From Atrichornis clamosus (Eukaryota > Chordata > Aves > Passeriformes > Menuridae): 64,000 nt of DNA. The DNA is taken from NCBI GenBank assembly GCA_013400975.1, contig WBMZ01011748.1:1-64000 (forward strand), read 5' to 3'. Positions 56,579 through 64,000 of the stretch are shown in pieces (within the stretch, counting starts at the first letter, position 1; each line of letters begins with the position of its first letter). The notes beneath the pieces were generated by a model. It saw only the letters and a program-made list of their open reading frames with translations, was not told the origin of the DNA and did not search any database. Both the position numbers and the translations under genes were made by a program.

Positions 56579-59500
56579 CTGTGGGGGCACAGGGCACAGG
56601 TCAGCATCCCCATTCCTCTCCCCAGGAGCTCAAAGGCCTTTTTGGGTTTTTGGGGTGTCACCTCACCCACAGACCCAGAATGCTCCCACCCACCCAAGGA
56701 GATGCCTTGCCAGCAGGCTGGTCCATTTGGGTGGTAGAGGGGCTTCTTGATCCCACCCCATCCTCACACACTCCAGTGCTCAGTACTGGCTATGGAGAAC
56801 CCACAGCACCCTCCCAGCCAGCACCAGATCACAATTTCTTCTCCCGTTTGCAGATGAAGCCACAGGTGCAGTGCATGGTCCCCATGTACCGGTGTGGCCA
56901 ACCAGGGGGTTTATCAGGTCTTGGACACTCGGGATTGCATAAGCTCATCTCTTACAGGTAACACATCTCAGCCCCAAACCCACCCAAGAGGATGAGGGAG
57001 GGAGCCAGGGGAGTTACTGTCTATGAGAGAGGAATGCATCCCTCTTAATGTTTGCTGAGACCAGAAAGCAACAAAGAGGACCCAAAATCCAAAGGTTTTT
57101 CTTTTTGAAGCAGAAAATGAGCAGGATGGGGCTTCCCTTGACATTCTCAGGCCACCCTTGCCCACTCCCTCCTGGGTCGCATCTCTGCCTGCTCCACTCT
57201 GCAGCACCTTTGCTGACAGCAATCCAGGGAATTTTGGGGTGATGACAACCTACAGCCTGCTGTGAGTCATCCTGGGGGCCCTGGGTGAAACCTGCAGCCC
57301 CCGCATTCTCTGCTTTTCACCCAGCCTAACTCCTCCAGCTACCCAAACCATCCCGGGAGCAGGGGCTGGCAGCAAACTGCTGCAGTGCTCCACAGGCTGC
57401 TCCGCAGGGCAGCTCCTCACTGCAGCACCACATCCAGCATCGGCAGAGGGCACTCAAATGCCAGGATTGGCTACTGGAGCTCTGCAACCTGCCATGACTC
57501 CATCATCTCCATCATCTCCAGGGTGCAGCCACACGCTAACAGGAGGCACTCACTGAAGCAGAAACCTGGCCCTTTTCTCTCTTTTTTTCCTTTTTTTCCC
57601 CGTTGCCGACACACAGTGGCTGAGCACACGGCAGTGGGGATGCTGTCACTGGAGAAGCTGCCATGCATTCACAAAATCATGGGGAGGACTGAAGCCAGCA
57701 GCTGAGGAGCTGGCTGAGCATTCCAGAGACCAAGATGCATCCACGTGAAACTGCTGCTCTGCAGGAACCTGCACTGTATAGATGGATCTGAAATCTGTAT
57801 CTATCTGTAGATACCTATATAGATATTTTCTAAGGAGATATCCATCCGTATTATAGGTATCTGTCTATAGAGATATTATATAGATTATATGGATTACATA
57901 GATCTCTGAAACAGATCTATAATACAACAAATCTGTCTCCAATATATATAATAATAATCAATATCTAATAGATGGATCTACTCTATTAGATACATATCCA
58001 TTAAAGATTTATAATTATATATAATATACACACTGTATCTTCCTGTATATTCTCTACCTCTGTGTCTCTGAAGAGATAGGTATCTACAGATATCTTTAAG
58101 GATAGATATCCATAAAGACAGATCTATCTATAGATATTGCAACAGACATTTAAAGACACTCCAACATCTCCATGTTGGGAGGAGCCACTGCCTGTCCTGC
58201 TGCTGCCTCCTCACCCACAGACAACATCCACATCCACCCCGCACAGGGACTCCAACGATTTCCTTGAGCTGCAGCACAGCTTCGGTGCCACCTATAGCCA
58301 CATTTATCAGTGCTGCTCCCCTCACCTCGGCGAAGGAAAAACTGCATCCAACCTGAAATAACCTGCCAGCTCCAGACTCCGGTGTGTCCCACGCCAGGCA
58401 CAGTCACTCGCACTGCCCACGTACGCAGGGGGTGCATGTGCTACTCCGTGTGTACACCAGTCCTTGCCGGGAACAGGGCGAATGCAGGGCTGGGAGTGGC
58501 TTTTGGAACTCTATCCTAGAAACTGCAGAGGGATCAGCACCGGGACACGGCCACTCGGCAGCCGTTACGGTGATGCACGGGATTTCTTGGCTTCACCAGC
58601 GCTCCCTGACCTCCTCAGATGATGGTCACTGCTGCCGTGGCATCTGAAGCACAGATCTTCAGGCTGCTGGGTTGAGTTTCCAATCACGGTTGGACCACAC
58701 TGCTTTTGGGGTGGGTTTTAATGGTTGGGGTTTTTTTAGTTAAAACTAAAAACACGCTGCTGAATAAAGCATGTAATGCTTGTGTAGGCTGGGCTTGGCT
58801 GGCAGGAGGCAAGGCCTTGAATACCACAGCTATTTCTTAAATAAAAATCACTCAAATGGTATTTATTTTCAATTCAGTAGGTGAACAAATCCAAATCCTT
58901 CCAAAGGAGGCAAAAATAATTTTCTCAAGGAGGGAGCAGCAATCTATCTTTCCTGGGTACCATGTGCCCCATAGCCTCAGGGAACTTGCCCTGCTTGTGG
59001 CCTCTCTCCTGCAAGGCAGCATCCAACCAGCAGCCTCCTCCACACCCAAAAGCCTATTTAACTGCAGGAATGAGAATTGAGGCCCACAGGTACAGTTTTC
59101 TTTCAAAGCCAGGTCTGATGTTCTTCTGGGTATTTAAAGGACCTCTGCACCCTGCTGCAGCTGCGCTGTAGGGGCTGAGGCTGTGAGCAGGATGCTGCAC
59201 ACCCATTTATTGAGGCCAGGAGTGCAGCGCTTCCCTCCAGCTCCAGTGTGGATTTGTCAGGTCGCATCATAAGCAAGTCATTTGTCACGGTCGCATTACC
59301 AGCACCTTGAGCTGCACTCTGCAGCCCAGCAGAGCGGGGCTCCATCAGCTGCCTTCCCTGTATGGCCCTGCCTCAGCAGCTGGCCAGCATCTGGAGAGGA
59401 CCTGCCACTGCAGCGGGCGAAGCCTCCAGCAATGCCCCTGGTCTCCCCTCTACCTCTGAGCAGCACTGGGATGATGGGGACCCTGTTTGAAGTAGGGATT

Positions 59501-62500
59501 TTCATCAGGGAGATGCAGCTGAAAACAAGTGCATGTAGAAACCGAAAAAAAGAAAGGGGGGAAAGATTCAAAGATCTTTCTTTTCCTTGCCTCCCTCCCT
59601 GTTTTCTGCTCTCCCTCTATCACTGCAAGTGCACACGTCTCATGATTCTCCAAGCCTGACACTACTGTGTGTATTTACACTATCCAGATCCATTATTCAT
59701 GCAAGGCAAGAGCACCAATTAATTAGGACTGCATTTATATAACTCTGCAGGTAAAGCTGTATGTAGCCGCTTGTGAGCCAGAACAGGATCTTATTTGCGC
59801 TGCACTAGATATGACAGGTTTTAAATATTGATGAGAGGAGACACACAAAGGCAAAACCTCTGGTGGGAAGGCCCTTGGAGGCCTGGCATGAAACAAGGAC
59901 TTCAAAGAGCAAGCTCACTTTGCTGGATCAGACACATCCTGGGCTATGAGCAAGCAGGGAGCTGCAACTGCCCCACGAACCCGGTGAGCTTGGAGAGGCA
60001 CTGACACTTGCAAGAAACAGCTCCTGGAAACCCTGGCTGCTGCTCCCAAACACCAGCATGGGCCAGGAAAAGAAGTGGAAGGGGAATTCCAACTGACAAA
60101 TGAAAACAAATATTCTAGGTGGTTGCGTTGTTGTGACAGGCTCATTTATCTGAGGCACCAGGGAAAGAGTGACTGTGGCTGGAACATCATCTTTCCTGAC
60201 ACACCAAGCACTGGAGCATGGAGAGGTTTTTCCCACTGGTAGAGAACTGGGTCAGAACTTCCCACCATGGCAAACAGAGATCTGATATATGCCCTGAACT
60301 ATTGCAGAAGCTTTTAGTTGGGATCGTCATGAAGGGATGCCCTGTGCAGGAAAAAGCTCATGCTTCAGAAACTGTGAGCTCTACATGTTTCCCGACCAAA
60401 GAAAAATGAGAGAGACATGAGGTTCAGCACATGCCTGTACTGCAGGAGCTGCTGCAACACAGCTCTCCTTGGAAATGGGTGCAGGAATGCTGCTGGGACC
60501 ACTGCAGTGCCCCCATGTACCACACTACTGTGAGGGGGCTGTCATCTTAATGACAATGTTCCTACAAGCTACAGGACACCTGTAGATGCAGAAGAAAATA
60601 ACAAACCACCGTTTTAGAAAACCTAAATTTATCTATAATTAATTGCTGAATTTTTTTGGCTTTGCTTTGTAAGAGCTTCTGGAGCTTCAGCAATTTTTTA
60701 TCCCTTGAATATCCAGCTCTGTAAGTGCAATAACTGAAACCTCACATGCAGACAAGATGCTTAGATTTGCCCTGTACGTTCCCTGTAAAGATCTGACCTT
60801 CATTTTAAACCTAGAAAGGAAAAAAATCCACAACATGGCAGAAAAATGAGGTTATATAAAGCCCTCCCTGACTCCATCTGCCCACTGCTGCCAAGGGGTC
60901 TGCAGAGATTTGTCTTGCAGGATCCCTAAGGCTCCTGACCCCAAGATGTGTTATTCTTACAGCTCAGCTGGAGTTTTGGTGGTTAAACCAGTGCATAAAG
61001 GCTCATTCTGTGCCAGCAACAAATGGAGGGCTGATTAGGGAACTATATATATCTAATATATGTATATATAGGGAAAAATTAAAATATATTCAAGCCTATT
61101 CACCCTTCTGCATGATACAAACATTTTCCGCAGTGCTGTTGGTTTTATTGATATTTAATTCTCTAATTTGAGGGTTACTTCTGGTGCACATTCTGAATTC
61201 ATGAGACCAACTTTCTGCACGAGAGGAAAACAAAGCTGCAACTCTGCTCCCATGAAAGTCCCAGTTTCAAAGCTAGCTTGGGCAATTTTACTTCCACTGC
61301 AATTAAAAACAGCTGCAAATCTAAATCTCTTTGGCTGCCTGGAAGAAGATTCAGCCTTGAAGAAGGAAATTGGTCAGCTCCTGAAAAAAGAGGCCCAAGT
61401 GTCCAACAGATGCAAGGAGACATGCAAAGGATGGCAGCAGGTCTCCAGGGCAGCATGAAACGCATCAAGAGGCCACCAGAGTACTTCCTCACTTGACTTT
61501 TTTCTCTATGCATTTGATGTTATTGTTGGAGCAATATTAGGAGATGGTGGATTTCCAATTTTGGGGAACCAAAAAAGCCCAAACATGAGAGGCACTTCGT
61601 GAGAGGTTCAGAAATCCCCATTTAGGAAGATGGAGACAGAAAAAACGAGATTCCTTCATTTTGAGCTCTACTAGACGACACATGAGAAACGGTAGGAGCT
61701 CTACCCCTGCCAGTATTTAAAGCCAAGATTGGAAAACCACCAAACAAACCTCCTAAAGGTCTGCACTGACAGAGGAACAGGCCAGTTATCCCACTAACAG
61801 GCCTTTCTTCAGCTCTTTTGCTGTGCATCTCCAGTACAAATTAACTCCAGGCATTGCTGAGCTTGGCATCCTCCTAAGTCAATGATCTTGGAGCTGCACT
61901 TGGGCCCAAATGCCAACTCACTCCCTCAGCCTGGCCACCTCCACAGCATCTTATGATGAGTCGGAGCTCTTTCTGTAAACACAGTAATATTCTTGGCAGT
62001 ACTGAACAGTCTGACTTAGGAGCCCCCAAAGCCACCAGCTCCAAGGGTTTATTTGTCCCGGCTGCTCTACTGGGTTTTAAAGGTCAAATTTATTTTGAAA
62101 ACACAGTAATCTGAGTCTTCCACTGGTCTCTCCTCCCAGAGATCTGCTGGTACAGTGGTGCCTGCTGGAAGCACACCCTGTCTTAGTCAGACCATAAAGT
62201 AGCATGGAAGAAATCCTGTTCCCATTAACCAAAATAAATCCATGGCCAGAAGTCATCAATGAAAGTAGGTGCAAAGCTGGTGTAGGAAAAAGTAGAGAGG
62301 CCCAACTGCAGCAGCCTGGCTGCTGCTGAAGCCTTTGGGATGGGTACGAGCTCTGAAGCAGCACTCCACATCCACCGAGTGTGCTGGGAGCCTCAGGGCA
62401 GCCACATCAAACTCAGCACAGCTGTGACAGCTGCTGTTGGCTACCTCTGTCTGGCCATCAGATGCTTCCTGCCCTAAAATGTATGGGAAGAGCAAAGACC

Positions 62501-64000
62501 AAACTATATCCCTGCAGCAAAGATGAAACTTTGTTTGCTAATCTCTGCATCTGTGGATTTTCTTGTTTTGAAGATTCAGGGCACCTTGAAGCCACAGCCA
62601 GCCACGCTGGGGAGCGTCTGTCCTCACTGCTGCCACAACCCACCACGTTTGCAACAGAAGATTTGTTACCTCTTTCAAGGTCTTCTGGTTTAATCCTCAC
62701 CATAGCAACTCAGCCGTTTCTTGCTCGCCACGCGAACGGTGTCTAATAGAGAACAGAGCTCATTTTACTCTGTGGCTGGAGATGCAGGTGAAGCTAAACC
62801 AGACTGGATGGACCTGAGGAAAAGGGCACTCGAGAAGATGTTGGGGCTACCACAGCTGCCAGTTGGCCCCAGCATCTGCCCCGATCCTGGCGGAGCCCGT
62901 GGGGCTGATCACAGCGAGGTGGGCAGAGGATGCCCTTCGACTACTGTCCCACTGCCTTTCCCACCCCTCTGGCATGGCAGGAGCATGCAAACACCTCTTG
63001 GCTGGCTTTGCTCATCTCCTCCTTTCAGTTGAGATCCAAAAGCTGTAAGACAGCTGGGAAGAAGGCAATGGGTGACGAGCGCAGGGGGGCTGTTAAGAGC
63101 CACCAGAAAAGGCATTGGATTTAAATCCTGGCTATGGTGTCATAAACTTTTAATGACTTGGGGACAGAACAGGAGGGAACTGGCAAAGCCCAAAGGGCTG
63201 AGCACAGCCCTGCCCAGCAGGGCAGCAACTCTGTGGCTCAGGGCAGAGCTTGCCAGCTTAGGAAGGGGATTAGTCCTCCATTCAAAACCTGCCTGGGAAG
63301 CAGCAAAGAGAGAACAATTTTCTTCTATGTGAAGAGAACATATTAATACAGCAGCAAGCATTGTATTCATCACAGGATTGCAGCTAATCTGGTGTCTGCT
63401 TTTATTCTGCTGTTGTTCTGCTCCTGTACTGCTTGCAGCAAGCAGGCTGGGACAAAGGCAGAGCCAGGCTTCCTTACCACAGTGCTCACACAAACATCCA
63501 CCAGGGCAGGGGATTTTGGGGTGCATCTATGTGCAGACCCTGTCCTCTCTCAGAGCAGCTTGCCAGCCTTGGGAAGGGTGCAGGGCTCAAGCAAAGCCTG
63601 ACCTACAAAGTATTGAACATGCCTGTGCTCTGTGTTCTGACAACACAACAGACCTACATATTTACCAGACTGAAAAAATGCTTTGCCTGGGATTTGCCAG
63701 TGTTGATTTTTGCCCTGGAGGGGCTCAGAGGACCACCTCAAAGAGGGACCATATCATCACCATCATCTCCATCAGCTGCCTGAAATTCTTTCCTGTCTGT
63801 GCCCCTGGCCTGAGGCATTACCCAGTACGGGGAGAGACTGGTAACCAGAGTAATAGACCTCTGGCTCGTGCAAATTAAGGGGATGGATGCTCTAACAGTC
63901 CATTTACTGCAAATCCTTTTCTCAGACATATTGATGACCTCTTCAGAAAGCTAATTTAATGACCCTTAACATATGAACCCTTCAGTGAGTCACTTGGGAT
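56579..64000 (-). other. TNIK: TNIK intron to the edge of the window
   Basis: 7.4 kb with no recognisable exon; I looked on the minus strand for the preceding coiled-coil exon (a KERSEALRRQQ-like segment) and did not find it. Holds the AT-rich satellite at 57777-58137 and a TA-rich spot near 61045-61085. All open frames here are short. Confidence 0.75.
57777..58137. repeat. Degenerate ATAGAT/TATC-type AT-rich satellite
   Basis: About 360 bases built from variants of TAGATA, ATAGAT, ATCTAT and TATAGAT in both orientations, e.g. 'tctatctgtagatacctatatagata'. No perfect long unit, so it is an old decayed microsatellite, rich in short inverted repeats. Confidence 0.85.

Noticed and set aside
1..64000. 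CRISPR arrays, operons, phage or IS elements
   Set aside because: None present; the DNA is spliced vertebrate sequence with LINE repeats.

Overview
The window is ordinary vertebrate nuclear DNA and almost certainly comes from a bird. The only dispersed repeats I recognise are 3'-truncated CR1-type LINE fragments, whose 3' ends read roughly 'ccaacc...attctgtgattct'. The introns are compact and the coding exons are GC-rich. The GLUT2 protein resembles the chicken protein as I remember it more than the mammalian one, but differs at many positions, so the species is probably not chicken. There is no sign of prokaryotic, viral or plasmid content.

Two protein-coding genes are present, both on the minus strand. 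SLC2A2 (GLUT2, facilitative glucose transporter) is complete: 11 coding exons between 15628 and 6982, giving a 526-residue protein with every class I GLUT signature. TNIK (TRAF2- and NCK-interacting STE20-family kinase) is partial: its last 21 coding exons run from 56578 down to 22122 and encode the final 957 residues. These cover the distal coiled coil, the long Ser/Pro/acidic intermediate region and the whole citron-homology (CNH) domain. The kinase domain and first coiled-coil exons lie beyond the right edge. For both genes, exon phases, GT/AG sites and reading frame were checked by hand across every junction, and both chains close without a frameshift.

Layout: 1-180 is a CpG-rich promoter-like block with a YY1-type element. 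By synteny with human 3q26 it is probably the 5' end of EIF5A2, transcribed leftward, though no EIF5A2 exon is visible. 380-745 is a CR1 fragment. 746-6981 is intergenic plus SLC2A2 3'UTR. 6982-15628 is SLC2A2. 15629 to about 20300 is the SLC2A2 promoter and the gap to TNIK. About 20300-22121 is the probable TNIK 3'UTR. 22122-56578 holds the TNIK exons. 56579-64000 is TNIK intron, including a degenerate ATAGAT-type AT-rich satellite at 57777-58137.

The two genes are neighbours by conserved synteny and not by function: GLUT2 moves hexoses across the plasma membrane of liver, gut, kidney and beta-cell types, and TNIK signals in Wnt/TCF, JNK, Rap2 and actin pathways. The most interesting details are three in-frame TNIK cassettes that match the human alternative exons (87, 165 and 24 bp), a CAG-encoded Gln7 run in the TNIK coiled coil, an HNF1-like site upstream of SLC2A2, and a palindromic two-way poly(A) signal between the genes. 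I found no convincing novel biological system.
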